Notes: generated from the sequence alone by a model not told the origin. Numbered from the stretch's first letter, positions 27,086 through 36,685 are shown. The stretch: 64,000 nucleotides of DNA from Phototrophicus methaneseepsis (GCF_015500095.1 NZ_CP062983.1:1550001-1614000), one strand, 5' to 3'. Made by a program: numbers and translations.

Positions 27086-29068
27086 ATGAGACCGGAAATT
27101 GATCTCGTACATGTTATTTTTAAGACACACTTGGACGTGGGCTTCACGGATTATGCTCGCAACGTCATTCACCGCTATATGAACCAGTTCATACCGGGGG
27201 CGATTGCTCTGGCGCGCCAGATGCAGCAGCAGCATCCCGATGAGCCTTTCCGGTGGACGGTTGGCTCCTGGTTGATTTATGAATATCTGGAACACGCCAC
27301 GCCAGAACAGCGCCAACAGATGGAAGATGCCATCCGTGATGAATTGGTCGCATGGCACGCTCTACCCGTGACTACCCATACCGAACTGCTCGACGCTGAG
27401 TTGTTCCGTTACGGCCTCAGCCTTTCGCAGCGCTTAGACGCGCGTTATGGTCGGGAGACGATCGCGGGGAAGATGACAGATGTACCGGGGCATACGCGCG
27501 CGATGGTGCCACTATTGGCCCAAGCGGGTGTGCGCATGTTCCACGTCGGCGTGAACCCGGCGGCTTCTGTGCCGGAAGTGCCTCCTGTGTTCATCTGGCG
27601 CGATGAACCCACACAGACCGAAGTCATCATGATGTATCAACATGTCTATGGGGATACTATGCTCCTGCCGGGCACATCGGAGGCCGTAGCGATTATCTTC
27701 ACAGGCGATAACCTGGGGCCACCATCGCCGGAGAGTGTCCACCAGACTTACGCCGAACTGCGTCAGCAGTTCCCCAATGCGCGCTTCATTGGCTCGACAC
27801 TGGATGCTGTCGCGCGCAGCTTGATCGCTGCGAAGCCGGACCTGCCCATCATCACGGCTGAAATAGGCGATACCTGGATACAGGGGGCTGGCACGGACCC
27901 CACCAAAGTCAGCCAGTATCGTGAATTGCTGCGGCTTCGTACTACATGGCGAGAATCAGGCCGCATTGATGAGGCCCATCTGGATAAGCTCAATGGCGCT
28001 TTGCTCATGATCCCGGAGCACACCTGGGGTATGGACCTCAAGACCCATCTGGCAGATTATGAACAATACGATACGGATATTTTGCCGCAGGCCCGCACGC
28101 AGGAGAACTTCCGTACTTTTGAGGCTTCCTGGCAGGAACAGCGCGATTACGTCACGGCTGCTGTCGAGACGCTCCAGGATACGCCGCTCTATGACGAAGC
28201 TCAGCAGCGCTTACAATCGCTCCGGCCACAAAGGCCGGACCTCAGCCAACATCAGACCACCACAGAGACGCATTTTACGCTAGGAGATTGGGCCGTTGGC
28301 TTAGATGCTGAGACAGGCGCGCTCAATCATCTGGTGTATGTGCCAACCGGGCACACCCTGGCCGATGCCGATCACCCGCTGGCGCTCTTCACATACGAAG
28401 CCTTCTCCACAGATGATTATGAACGCTACTGGCAGCAGTATATCCGCAATCAGGATGATCCTGAAACGCGTGAATGGGCCATCCCGGATAATTTGAAACC
28501 GGGGTTACAGGTCGCTGAACATCAGGATTGGCACCTGACTGTGCAGCAGGTGTATACAGGTGAAGGTGAAATCCTCCTGGAAGCAGCTCTGCCGCCAGAA
28601 AGCCAGTGGATTGGCGCGCCGGAAGTTGTCTATCTGGCATATTCAGCCGCGCCGACAGGTGATCTGGAAGTTACCGTGCGCTGGTTCGATAAACCTGCCT
28701 GCCGCAAGCCAGAAGCATTCTGGCTGACGATGCAGCCGCTCGTCCCGGATGCAGGCCAATGGTGGGTTCGTAAACTCGGCCATCGGATTGACCCGATGGA
28801 TGTCGCTAGCAAGGCGGCTCGCACATTGCACGGCTTTGATAAGGGCGTGTGCTACCAGGGCGATGCCTTCCAACTCGATATGGATTCCCTGGATGCACCT
28901 CTGGTTGCACCGGGCAAGCCTTCTATGTTGGATTTCCACAATCAGCTACCGGATCTCTCTGGCGGGATGCACTTCAACCTGTATAACAATATTTGGGGCA
29001 CCAACTTCCCCATGTGGTTTGAAGACGACGCACAGTTCCGCTTCCGCCTCGGCCTGAAAACGATCTAG
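27086..29068 (+). CDS. DUF5054 protein related to GH38-type glycosidases
   Basis: 660 residues, no signal peptide. The N-terminus HVIFKTHLDVGFTDYA resembles the GH38 alpha-mannosidase metal site (HxHxDxGW-like), and the later KMTDVPGHTRAMVPLLAQAGVRMFHVGVNP resembles the GH38 barrel. The C-terminal half is beta-sandwich-like as in GH38. I recognise the domain as DUF5054, for which activity is not established. Its place in a polysaccharide locus suggests a glycosidase on an unusual alpha-linked sugar. Confidence 0.72.
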   Translation: MRPEIDLVHVIFKTHLDVGFTDYARNVIHRYMNQFIPGAIALARQMQQQHPDEPFRWTVGSWLIYEYLEHATPEQRQQMEDAIRDELVAWHALPVTTHTELLDAELFRYGLSLSQRLDARYGRETIAGKMTDVPGHTRAMVPLLAQAGVRMFHVGVNPAASVPEVPPVFIWRDEPTQTEVIMMYQHVYGDTMLLPGTSEAVAIIFTGDNLGPPSPESVHQTYAELRQQFPNARFIGSTLDAVARSLIAAKPDLPIITAEIGDTWIQGAGTDPTKVSQYRELLRLRTTWRESGRIDEAHLDKLNGALLMIPEHTWGMDLKTHLADYEQYDTDILPQARTQENFRTFEASWQEQRDYVTAAVETLQDTPLYDEAQQRLQSLRPQRPDLSQHQTTTETHFTLGDWAVGLDAETGALNHLVYVPTGHTLADADHPLALFTYEAFSTDDYERYWQQYIRNQDDPETREWAIPDNLKPGLQVAEHQDWHLTVQQVYTGEGEILLEAALPPESQWIGAPEVVYLAYSAAPTGDLEVTVRWFDKPACRKPEAFWLTMQPLVPDAGQWWVRKLGHRIDPMDVASKAARTLHGFDKGVCYQGDAFQLDMDSLDAPLVAPGKPSMLDFHNQLPDLSGGMHFNLYNNIWGTNFPMWFEDDAQFRFRLGLKTI

Positions 29069-29113
29069 GCAGGTTACGAGCGATCTCGACAATTTCAGTC
29101 ACCTTTTGGTCAC

Positions 29114-29144
29114 GGACTGGCTCTTTTACAAAATGGGCCAGTCC
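29114..29144 (+). promoter_or_regulatory. Long hairpin before clpP
   Basis: GGACTGGCTC pairs with GGGCCAGTCC (one G-T), and the loop can pair further (TTTT/AAAA). No T-run follows. It lies 36 bp before the clpP start: either the end of the DUF5054 transcript or a 5' leader structure of clpP. Confidence 0.6.
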
Positions 29145-29180
29145 TCCCCGGCGGCCTATCACGACTGAAAAGGAGTTGAG

Positions 29181-29873
29181 ATGTCTCTCTATAATCATTC
29201 GCTCAACAGCGTCATCCCGATGGTGGTGGAGCAATCCGCCCGTGGGGGTGAACGTGCCTACGATATCTATTCCCTGCTGCTCAAAGAGCGCGTCATCATG
29301 CTGGGTACAGAAGTGAACTCGGATTCTGCTAACCTGATCGTGGCTCAGCTCCTATTCCTCGCACGCGAAGACCCGGACCGCACAATCCAGATGTACATCA
29401 ATTCGCCCGGTGGCAGCGTCTATGCCGGGATGGCAATCTATGACGCCATGCAGACGGTCCCCGCGCCGATTTCCACAACAGCGGTCGGCATGACGGCCAG
29501 CTTTGGTACAGTGGTCCTCACGGCTGGCGAGAAGGGCCTGCGCTATGCGCTGCCGAATGCCACAATCCATATGCATCAGCCGCATGGGGGTGCCCAGGGC
29601 CAGACGTCTGACCTACTCATTCAGGTAGAAGAATCGCAGCGGATGAAAGAGCGTCTCACGGATATCTTCGTCGAGCAAACTGGACAGCCGCGCGATGTGA
29701 TCATCCGCGATAATGACCGTGATCGTTATTTCAGTGCGGAGGCGGCTGTGGAATACGGCCTGGTTGATGCCGTGATCGAACATCAATCCCCGATGCCTAA
29801 GTTAGAAGAGCCAAAGCGTGAATACGGCTTCAGTACCAATGGGCATAGTCACAGTGAAAATGGGCATCAATAG
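29181..29873 (+). CDS. clpP: ATP-dependent Clp protease proteolytic subunit
   Basis: 230 residues. Catalytic triad S107 (GMTASFG), H132 (HMHQPHGG), D181 ([13 protein letters not shown]). The serine box reads [14 protein letters not shown] where most ClpP have GMAASMGA, and the oxyanion region [16 protein letters not shown] is normal. It forms tetradecameric barrels that degrade substrates fed by ClpX, ClpA or ClpC; no Clp ATPase is adjacent, so this may be a second, stand-alone ClpP. AAGGAG five bases upstream fixes the start. Confidence 0.95.
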   Translation: MSLYNHSLNSVIPMVVEQSARGGERAYDIYSLLLKERVIMLGTEVNSDSANLIVAQLLFLAREDPDRTIQMYINSPGGSVYAGMAIYDAMQTVPAPISTTAVGMTASFGTVVLTAGEKGLRYALPNATIHMHQPHGGAQGQTSDLLIQVEESQRMKERLTDIFVEQTGQPRDVIIRDNDRDRYFSAEAAVEYGLVDAVIEHQSPMPKLEEPKREYGFSTNGHSHSENGHQ

Positions 29874-29931
29874 GCCCGTATACGTTGATGTGTCTGGGGC
29901 GGCCTATTGTCGGACCGCTCCATCCATAAAC

Positions 29932-30000
29932 TGACACAAACGAATTGACACAAACGAATTGACACAAACGAATTGACACAAACGAACTGACGCAAATCAT
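29932..30000 (+). repeat. Tandem array of a 14-bp unit before the sigma factor
   Basis: Four near-perfect copies of TGACACAAACGAAT (29932, 29946, 29960, 29974; last ends AAC) plus a degenerate fifth (TGACGCAAATCAT). Every junction recreates a perfect TTGACA -35 hexamer. The array ends 31 bp before the ECF sigma start codon. Confidence 0.92.
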
Positions 30001-30031
30001 ATGAGACATCATGTAGGATAAAGGGCAAAAG

Positions 30032-30667
30032 ATGAGGGAGTTGGCTATGCCCGGTTATAAAACAGCCAGCAGTCAGGCTAGCCCGACTGCGGAAGCTGCC
30101 GAATATGCAGAACTGGTCCAGCGCGCGCAACAAGCGCAGGGCCCTGAGCGTGAGCGCCTCTTTAACGCGCTGGTCGATCAATTTGCTATTGCGGCTCAAT
30201 CCTGGGCTTATGCCAAGCTGGAGAATATCCATGCGGCCCAGGACGCGGTGCAAGAGGCTTTTCTCACGGCTTATAAAAACCTGGATGATTTGCAGGACGC
30301 GGCGGCGTTCCCATCCTGGTTACGGCGCATCGTCTGGACGCAGTGCAACCGCCAGATGCGCAAGGCGAAGCACGTAGTCGCGCTTGATGACGCCAGCTTG
30401 CCAGCTTATGCAGATCTATCGACAGAGGTGGAACAGCGCATGCTGTATCGTCGTCTGAGAGAAGCCGTTCATGCGCTCCCAGCGCACGAACGCGTGGTGA
30501 CGGAACTGTTTTACTTAGAAGAGTACTCTCAGCAAGAAGTCGCGGAGCAGCTTGGCATCCCCTTGACGACCGTCAAGAAGCGCTTACAGCGTGCCCGTGA
30601 ACATCTGCGGGAGACAATGCCGCCACTGAACGGCCTGACAATGCGCCTGCTGATGCGTGCTGCTTAA
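30032..30667 (+). CDS. ECF-type RNA polymerase sigma factor
   Basis: 211 residues. Region 2 (about 60-110; AQDAVQEAFLTAYKNLDDLQD, then FPSWLRRIVWTQCNR) and region 4 (about 140-195; LPAHERVVTELFYLEEYSQQEVAEQLGIPLTTVKKRLQRAREHLR). No anti-sigma gene is adjacent. Two starts are possible, ATG 30032 (AAGGG upstream) and ATG 30047 (GAGGGAG upstream). The 14-bp repeat array just before it is the obvious place for regulation. It converges on the cyclase gene ten bases away. Confidence 0.92.
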   Translation: MRELAMPGYKTASSQASPTAEAAEYAELVQRAQQAQGPERERLFNALVDQFAIAAQSWAYAKLENIHAAQDAVQEAFLTAYKNLDDLQDAAAFPSWLRRIVWTQCNRQMRKAKHVVALDDASLPAYADLSTEVEQRMLYRRLREAVHALPAHERVVTELFYLEEYSQQEVAEQLGIPLTTVKKRLQRAREHLRETMPPLNGLTMRLLMRAA

Positions 30668-30677
30668 TCTGATTGCC

Positions 30678-31355
30678 TTAATCTGGGAATTCTGCGACGA
30701 TAGTGCAAGGGCTGCCGTCGGAGCCTTCAATCAGCAGCGGCCAGGCATAAATCCGGCGAGCATTACCCAGGTCGGCATCAATGCGTAGGTCTTCCAGTAT
30801 CAATAAGAAATGCCCATCATCACGACCGACCCCGGTCAGTGCTTGATGTGTTGCGACGGATTCCGGGTAGGCATAGGGCGCGCCAATCGACACGGCATCA
30901 ATAGCGACGCCTTTCAGTTTAGAGAACGTCATCAGGTAACGGGCTGCTTCCGGGTCCAGATACGGCCCTTCCTGGGGGTAGCGCTTCGGCTCTGATGTGC
31001 GTTTCTCAATCCACCCTGTACGCAGCATTGCCAGGTCAGCCGCCCCAAGTTGCTGGGCATAAGGCTCTAGCTCATATTGATGGATGGGGCCGCCTTCTGG
31101 TTTGGGAACTTCTAATACCAGCGGTGAATGGAAGATATAGCGGTCAATGGGCAGTTGATAGGCGCTGGCTCCAGCATCATTGAAGTGCTTCGGTGCGTCT
31201 AAATGCGTGCCGGAATGCGAAAAGAGATGCAAGATAGTGGTATTGGCATTGTCGCCATTGGCAATGGCGCTGTTGGCTTCGGTCTGGGCGGCGGGTGGGT
31301 TGCCCGGCCAGACAGGTGCACTCGCGCTGAGGGGGAACGATAATAAGCGAAACAT
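30678..31355 (-). CDS. Cyclase family / kynurenine formamidase-like hydrolase
   Basis: 225 residues. The signature HxGTHxDAPxH is present (HSGTHLDAPKHF), giving the metal-binding site of the cyclase/KynB family, and a downstream GIAIDAVSIG-like segment reads GVAIDAVSIGAPYAYPES. Members hydrolyse N-formylkynurenine or other amides and lactones; no tryptophan-catabolism genes are nearby, so kynurenine is not supported specifically. Confidence 0.87.
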   Translation of the reverse strand: MFRLLSFPLSASAPVWPGNPPAAQTEANSAIANGDNANTTILHLFSHSGTHLDAPKHFNDAGASAYQLPIDRYIFHSPLVLEVPKPEGGPIHQYELEPYAQQLGAADLAMLRTGWIEKRTSEPKRYPQEGPYLDPEAARYLMTFSKLKGVAIDAVSIGAPYAYPESVATHQALTGVGRDDGHFLLILEDLRIDADLGNARRIYAWPLLIEGSDGSPCTIVAEFPD

Positions 31356-31412
31356 GCTCTATTTTCCTGGTAACTTGTTGTTAATAAGCGACCATCTGGT
31401 GGGCATATAGCA

Positions 31413-31457
31413 AACCAGCAGGGGGCATCACGTGTGTGATACGATACCCCGCTGGTT
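31413..31457 (-). terminator. Compound hairpin after the aldehyde dehydrogenase
   Basis: AACCAGC/GCTGGTT outer arms, GGGGG/CCCC middle and ATCAC/GTGAT inner arms, 24 bp past the ALDH stop. No strong T-run; called a terminator by position. Confidence 0.55.
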
Positions 31458-31480
31458 GAGCAAATGATTGTTTGCGTGTT

Positions 31481-33925
31481 TTACACCCCTGAAGGCACCC
31501 AGATATTCTTGACCTGTATCGACTCGTGCAAGAAGCGTTCGCCAGCGGCCTTTTCACTGTCGTACCAATCCAGCGGCTCGCCATAGTTGACCCATGTGCG
31601 CTTCATGTTCGACGCGGAGAGATATTCCACAAAGGCGCTGCCTGCTGCACTGCCGAAGTACCACATCGCATCGACATCTTCATGTTCGGCCAGCGTCTGC
31701 GTCAGATGGTCGCGCGTGCCCGTGACGATATTGACCACGCCACCCGGCACATCGGAGGTATCCAGCACCTGATAGAAATCCGTTGCGAGCAGAGGGTACT
31801 TTTCAGATGGGATAGCGACAACCGTATTACCGCGCGCAATCGCCGGCGCTATCAGCGAGATGAACGACAGCAGCGGCGCCTCATCGGGGCAGGCGATGCC
31901 GATCACACCCAGCGTATCGTGGAAGCCGACGACTAAGCCCTGCAATGTCGTCTCCTGTACGGTACCACCATATTTATCAGCCCAGGCGGCATAGGTGAAC
32001 AGGCGATCAATCGAGGCATCGACTTCTCGTTGAGCTTCTTTCTGAGTAGCGCCAAGCAGCGCCACCAACCTATTTGCGAATTCATCGCTGCGCGCGCTCA
32101 GGTTCTCTGCGATGTAATATAGCACCTGCGCCCGGTTGAAGGCGGTACGGTCAGCCCAGCCACGGGCCCCATGGGCTGCTTCTACAGCGTCGCGTATATC
32201 TTTACGATTACCATCCCCAACTTGCCCGACTTCGACACCTTTAGGGCCGAGCACAGGCCGTGTATAAGCGCCATCGGGGCGTTTTTGCTTGCCACCGATA
32301 TACATTTTGGCGGTACGGTCTAATGTGGGTAAGGTGCCATTCGTCGTTGATTTGCCATTAAGCGGCGTGGGCCGTGTTGGTGTATGGGCCGCCCAGGATT
32401 TCACGTCGGGTTTGCCATTGGCATTCATCGGCAGCGTAATATTGGGCGTGGGGCGTGTTTGCCAGATGGGGCGCACGTATTCATAGAGGCCTTCTTTGCC
32501 ACCCTCGCGCCCATAGCCGCTCTCACGATAACCGCCGAAGCCGCTGGCAGCGTCGAATAAGTTGGTGCTGTTGACCCATACGCTGCCCGCCTTGATGCGA
32601 TGAGCGACTTCCAGCGCGACGTTGATATTCTCCGTCCAGATGCTGGCAGCCAGCCCGTAACGGGTGTTGTTCGCCAGGGCGATGGCTTCCTGCGGGGTGC
32701 GGAATGTGAGCGCAGTCAGCACAGGGCCGAAGATTTCTTCCTGCACCACTGTGGACGCAGGCGAGACGTCCGTCAACAGGGTTGGTGGGTAATAACAGCC
32801 TTTTTCTGGCATGGGGATGTCGGGCTGGAATAGAGTTGCGCCTTCTTGCACGCCCAGCTTGACCCAACGATCAATCGTCTCATATTGGACCGGGTCCACC
32901 ACTGCGCCCAGATCCACCGTTTTGTCGAGCGGGTCGCCCGTGCGCAGTTTCGCCATACGTGCCTTTAGCTTCTGGATGAAAGCATCGGCGATATTTTCCT
33001 GTACAAGCAACCGTGACCCGGCACAGCATACCTGCCCCTGATTGAACCAGATCGCATCCACGAGACCTTCAATTGCGCCATCCTGGTCCGCATCTTCAAA
33101 GACGACAAAGGGCGATTTGCCGCCTAGTTCTAGCGAGAGCTTTTTGCCAGTGCCAGCCGTCGCCTGCCGGATGATACGGCCCACCTGGGTGGACCCCGTA
33201 AAGGCAATCTTATCAATATCCGGGTGAGCCACGATGCTCACACCAGCTTCGTCGCCACCTGTAACGATGTTGACGACACCAGCAGGTAGGCCACTCTCGG
33301 CGACGATCTCAGCGAAGACGAGCGCACTCAAGGGCGTATAAGGCGCTGGCTTGAGTACGACCGTGTTCCCCATTGCCAGGGCAGGCGCGATCTTCCAGGC
33401 CAGCATGAGCAGCGGGAAGTTCCAGGGGATGACCTGCCCGATAACGCCAACAGGCTGATAATCGCGTAATTCAGTCCCCATGAGCTGCGCCCAGCCAGCA
33501 TGATAATAAAAATGGCGCGCCACCAGCGGAATATCCAGGTCGCGTGATTCTCGGATAGGCTTGCCGTTATCCATAGATTCGACCACGGATAGTAAGCGGG
33601 CATGCTTCTGAATATTGCGCGCCAGGGCATAGAGATAGCGTGCGCGTTGGTGCCCGCTCAGGGCGGCCCAATCTTTTTGGGCTTTGCGGGCGGCTTTCAC
33701 AGCTTTGTCGATGTCTGCTTCTGCTGCGTCGGCCACCTGGGCCAGCATCTCACCCGTGGCCGGGTTGTGTACATCAAGGTAGGCACCTGCCTCCGGCGCT
33801 TGCCACTTGCCCCCAATAAACAGGTCGAACTGCTCATGATGGTCGGCAAGCCAGGCTTTCGCCGCATCTGCTGATTCTGGCGCAGGTCCATAGTCCATTG
33901 TTTTGAATATTTCCGCTATCGTCAT
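31481..33925 (-). CDS. ALDH16-type double-domain aldehyde dehydrogenase
   Basis: 814 residues from ATG 33925 (AAAGGG eight bases upstream; a TTG one codon earlier is less likely). Domain 1 (about 30-490) is a full aldehyde dehydrogenase with IPWNFPL, FTGSTQVG, E266 (LELGGKS) and catalytic C300 in GQVCCAGSR. Domain 2 (about 530-814) repeats the N-terminal two thirds of the fold (GKQKRPDG, VVGFHDTLGVIGIACPDEAPLLSF) but has no LELGGKS or cysteine motif, so it is catalytically dead. This matches the ALDH16 family. It sits 32 bp after deoC in the same operon, so acetaldehyde from deoxyribose-5-phosphate cleavage is a plausible substrate. Confidence 0.92.
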   Translation of the reverse strand: MTIAEIFKTMDYGPAPESADAAKAWLADHHEQFDLFIGGKWQAPEAGAYLDVHNPATGEMLAQVADAAEADIDKAVKAARKAQKDWAALSGHQRARYLYALARNIQKHARLLSVVESMDNGKPIRESRDLDIPLVARHFYYHAGWAQLMGTELRDYQPVGVIGQVIPWNFPLLMLAWKIAPALAMGNTVVLKPAPYTPLSALVFAEIVAESGLPAGVVNIVTGGDEAGVSIVAHPDIDKIAFTGSTQVGRIIRQATAGTGKKLSLELGGKSPFVVFEDADQDGAIEGLVDAIWFNQGQVCCAGSRLLVQENIADAFIQKLKARMAKLRTGDPLDKTVDLGAVVDPVQYETIDRWVKLGVQEGATLFQPDIPMPEKGCYYPPTLLTDVSPASTVVQEEIFGPVLTALTFRTPQEAIALANNTRYGLAASIWTENINVALEVAHRIKAGSVWVNSTNLFDAASGFGGYRESGYGREGGKEGLYEYVRPIWQTRPTPNITLPMNANGKPDVKSWAAHTPTRPTPLNGKSTTNGTLPTLDRTAKMYIGGKQKRPDGAYTRPVLGPKGVEVGQVGDGNRKDIRDAVEAAHGARGWADRTAFNRAQVLYYIAENLSARSDEFANRLVALLGATQKEAQREVDASIDRLFTYAAWADKYGGTVQETTLQGLVVGFHDTLGVIGIACPDEAPLLSFISLIAPAIARGNTVVAIPSEKYPLLATDFYQVLDTSDVPGGVVNIVTGTRDHLTQTLAEHEDVDAMWYFGSAAGSAFVEYLSASNMKRTWVNYGEPLDWYDSEKAAGERFLHESIQVKNIWVPSGV

Positions 33926-33957
33926 CAAAATAACCCTTTAACTTGGCTTGTGTCGGA

Positions 33958-34932
33958 TTACCCCATTGGCATATGATGCGCGGCGGCATAATGCCCGGTG
34001 GCGTAATGTGAGAGCTGGCGCTCAATATCGGTCAGTAAGCTGCTGGCCCCAAAACGGAACAAATTTGGCATCAGCCAATCATTGCCAAGCTCCTCCTTCA
34101 TCAGGATTTGCCAGTTCAGGGCCTGCTTGGCGCTGCGGATACCACCTGCTGGCTTAAAGCCAACTTTCATATCTGTGCGTTCCAGGTAGTCGCGGATGGC
34201 GCGCGTCATCACCAGGCTGACTTCTAGCGTGGCATTGACGGATTCTTTGCCAGTTGAGGTTTTGATGAAATCTGCCCCGGCCATCATGCAGACTTTGCTG
34301 GCCTTGCTCACATTCCAGATGGGGCCAAGCTCACCCGTTGCCAGGATCGTCTTCATGTGGGCATCGCCGCAGGCCATACGCATTTCGCACACTTCGTTAT
34401 AGAGCGCTTCCCAGTTGCCAGTCAGGACGTGCTCGCGTGAAATCACGATGTCGATCTCGCTGGCCCCGGCTGCAACAGAGGACTTGATTTCTTCAATGCG
34501 CTGTTTGTAAGGGCTTTGGCCTGCCGGGAAGCCCGTCGAAACGGCTGCCACCGGGACCTTATCGCCCACAATGGCGAGCGCATCTTCAATGCGCTCATGA
34601 TAGACGCAGACGGCCCCTGTTGTGATATCGGCATCGCCCATGCCTAAGGCGTCTAAGATGTCTTGCCGGACGGGGTTCAGGGCTTTGGCAGCCAGCCGCC
34701 GGACATTGCCGGGCGTGTCGTCGCCTGCCAGGGTCGTCAGATCAGTGCAGGTGATCGCACGCAGCAGCCAGGCAGCCTGCCATTCTTTTTTGACAGAGCG
34801 CCGTGTGCCCAATGTGGCGGCGCGTCGTGCTGTCGCGCTGGGGTTGATGTGTGTCTCTTCAACCCAGCTTAAATCCAGCGGCGTCCCTGTATTGCGCTTT
34901 TCAGCATGGCGTGTTGCTTGTATCGTTTCCAT
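33958..34932 (-). CDS. deoC: Deoxyribose-phosphate aldolase
   Basis: 324 residues, the long form of the family. The Schiff-base lysine is K224 (DFIKTSTGKE) and the second conserved lysine K260 lies in VGFKPAGGI. It splits 2-deoxyribose-5-phosphate into glyceraldehyde-3-phosphate and acetaldehyde in the cytosol. The N-terminal 50 residues (basic, LGTRRSVKKEW) are an extension relative to short bacterial DeoC. Upstream partner of the aldehyde dehydrogenase; together they form a deoxynucleoside-sugar salvage route. Confidence 0.94.
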   Translation of the reverse strand: METIQATRHAEKRNTGTPLDLSWVEETHINPSATARRAATLGTRRSVKKEWQAAWLLRAITCTDLTTLAGDDTPGNVRRLAAKALNPVRQDILDALGMGDADITTGAVCVYHERIEDALAIVGDKVPVAAVSTGFPAGQSPYKQRIEEIKSSVAAGASEIDIVISREHVLTGNWEALYNEVCEMRMACGDAHMKTILATGELGPIWNVSKASKVCMMAGADFIKTSTGKESVNATLEVSLVMTRAIRDYLERTDMKVGFKPAGGIRSAKQALNWQILMKEELGNDWLMPNLFRFGASSLLTDIERQLSHYATGHYAAAHHMPMG

Positions 34933-35123
34933 AAAATGACTCTTGGCTCTTCCGATAAATTCGGGTGATTTCGTGCGTGGTGTCGTGTCAAAAACAGTGT
35001 GCCCTAAGTATATGCGCCCCTCAGAACCGGGTCAACACAAGCTGATGTCACCCTCATTCAGCACCCATAATTTGGCACGATCTTCATTCCTCATGCTTGA
35101 TTCTCAGATATTCGGCCTCAGTG

Positions 35124-36188
35124 TTATTCGGCACCCATCATCCGCAGGCCTGCCCGCATGTAACCAAGTGCATAGGCCATCCCGGCGTGCCAGGGTGCAT
35201 CACACGCCATACGCGGCGTATGATCAGGGATGAGGACGCCCTCATAGCCATTTTTATGCAGGATTTGCAGCACGCGCAGCATATCGACATCGCCTTCATC
35301 AATGAAGACTTCTTCATAGTGGGGCACTTTGCCGCGCACATTGCGCAGATGAATATAGCCGATCTTATTCTGCTGGCTGTAGCGGTCCACGACATCGTAA
35401 ATATCGCCCTCGGACATCTCCGCCAGGGAACCCACACAAAATTCCATCGTGTTCGATGGGCTGGGCTGAATATCCAGCAGCTTTTGGTAATACTCAGGCT
35501 GATAAACCAAACGCGCCGTGCCGCGAATGGTGGGCATGGGCGGGTCATCTGGGTGTGCTGCCACCTTAACGCCTGCTTCTTCCGCCACGGGGATGATCTC
35601 TTTCAAGAAGCGCTCCAGGCGGTCCCATAATTGTTCATGCGTCACGCTGCCGATGCTACCTGCCGGAGCATCCGGATCATAGACCATATTCCAGACCATG
35701 CCCTGTGGGATAGCTGTTTCTTCCGGGCCATCTGGGCCGAAGAAGCCCACCGATTCCGCGCCCCCGCGTCCGAACGGCCCCGTTACGTGCCCCCATACCC
35801 CCGCAATGCTGAAGTTATAGCCCATCACCGGGATGCCGACTGTGCCCATGTTGCGGATGATGGTCTTGAGATGGGCCATTTGAGCATCGCGGCGAGGCCC
35901 ATCCAGCAGTACATCGTACCAGTACGTCGGGTCGAAGTTCTCAATGGCCTCTAGCGTCAGGCCATGCGATTCAATCTGCGCTTTGAGCTCGGATAAGCCT
36001 TCGACAGTCCATAGGTGGTCCTGCGCTGTGACGATGCCCCATCCGTCATGTTTGGCCCCTGGTAGGCGCGGCCCTTCATTAAAATAATCGACCAGATGCG
36101 CCACAATATGCGTCGCGCCCGCCTGCCGCGCAAAGCGGAAGTTCTCATCAGTCAGCATATTGCGGTAAAAGCCAAGTCCAAGTTTCAT
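35124..36188 (-). CDS. uxuA: Mannonate dehydratase
   Basis: 354 residues with UxuA-family segments VMGYNFSIAGVWG, KVAAHPDDPPMPT, IHLRNVRGKVPHYEEVFIDEGDVDM and VLIPDHTPRM, which include the histidine, cysteine and aspartate metal ligands. It dehydrates D-mannonate to 2-keto-3-deoxygluconate in glucuronate catabolism, linking functionally to the GH67 alpha-glucuronidase. UxuB, UxaC and KDG kinase are not in view; the nearby zinc dehydrogenase could stand in for UxuB. AGAGGA precedes the ATG. Confidence 0.93.
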   Translation of the reverse strand: MKLGLGFYRNMLTDENFRFARQAGATHIVAHLVDYFNEGPRLPGAKHDGWGIVTAQDHLWTVEGLSELKAQIESHGLTLEAIENFDPTYWYDVLLDGPRRDAQMAHLKTIIRNMGTVGIPVMGYNFSIAGVWGHVTGPFGRGGAESVGFFGPDGPEETAIPQGMVWNMVYDPDAPAGSIGSVTHEQLWDRLERFLKEIIPVAEEAGVKVAAHPDDPPMPTIRGTARLVYQPEYYQKLLDIQPSPSNTMEFCVGSLAEMSEGDIYDVVDRYSQQNKIGYIHLRNVRGKVPHYEEVFIDEGDVDMLRVLQILHKNGYEGVLIPDHTPRMACDAPWHAGMAYALGYMRAGLRMMGAE

Positions 36189-36685
36189 GTTGTGTCCTCT
36201 AAGAAGTCGCCATTATTCTGTCAATTTTATTGAAATAAATTCGTTGATTGCCTGTTCTGGCAGGCAAGGTTCATGCCCTAATTGTGCCGTTAAGCAGGAT
36301 ATTTGTGCAAGTCATGGTGTGTTCTTGCTCTAAGGGGGCCAAAAATACATTATTTTGTAATATTCATCGCAATATAAAGCTATATTAATCTGCAACTCAT
36401 CTTATTTGATGCCCTTCTGATGAAGCCTTGAAGGCGCCTTAACGGCGACACGTTACATTATTGTTACCTGATCGTTTATTCAAACAAACCGAAAACATGT
36501 TATGCAGCTCACATATCATAAGTAACTCGCTTGCACATCATGCTCGTTCTGTGTCTTGCTTTGCTTTACGGGTTGGCCTTCGCTCACAAGTCACGACCTG
36601 CAAAGCAACCTTATTTAACTCAACAGGCATGATCTTGAACGATGATGGCAAGCATCCCCCGGTCATCATCAAGGAGAGAAAGATC
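36189..36685. other. Intergenic region, about 500 bp
   Basis: AT-rich gap between the divergent uxuA and the secreted unknown. A 10-bp palindrome AAGGCGCCTT lies at 36431-36440. An in-frame upstream extension of the secreted protein (from 36461) is open but has no ribosome-binding site and would bury the signal peptide, so I do not count it as coding. Confidence 0.5.

Noticed and set aside
29932-30000. CRISPR array
   Set aside because: Units are contiguous 14-mers with no spacers and no cas genes nearby.
36461-36685. 75-residue N-terminal extension of the secreted protein
   Set aside because: Would bury a textbook signal peptide; AAGGAGAG sits before the internal ATG.
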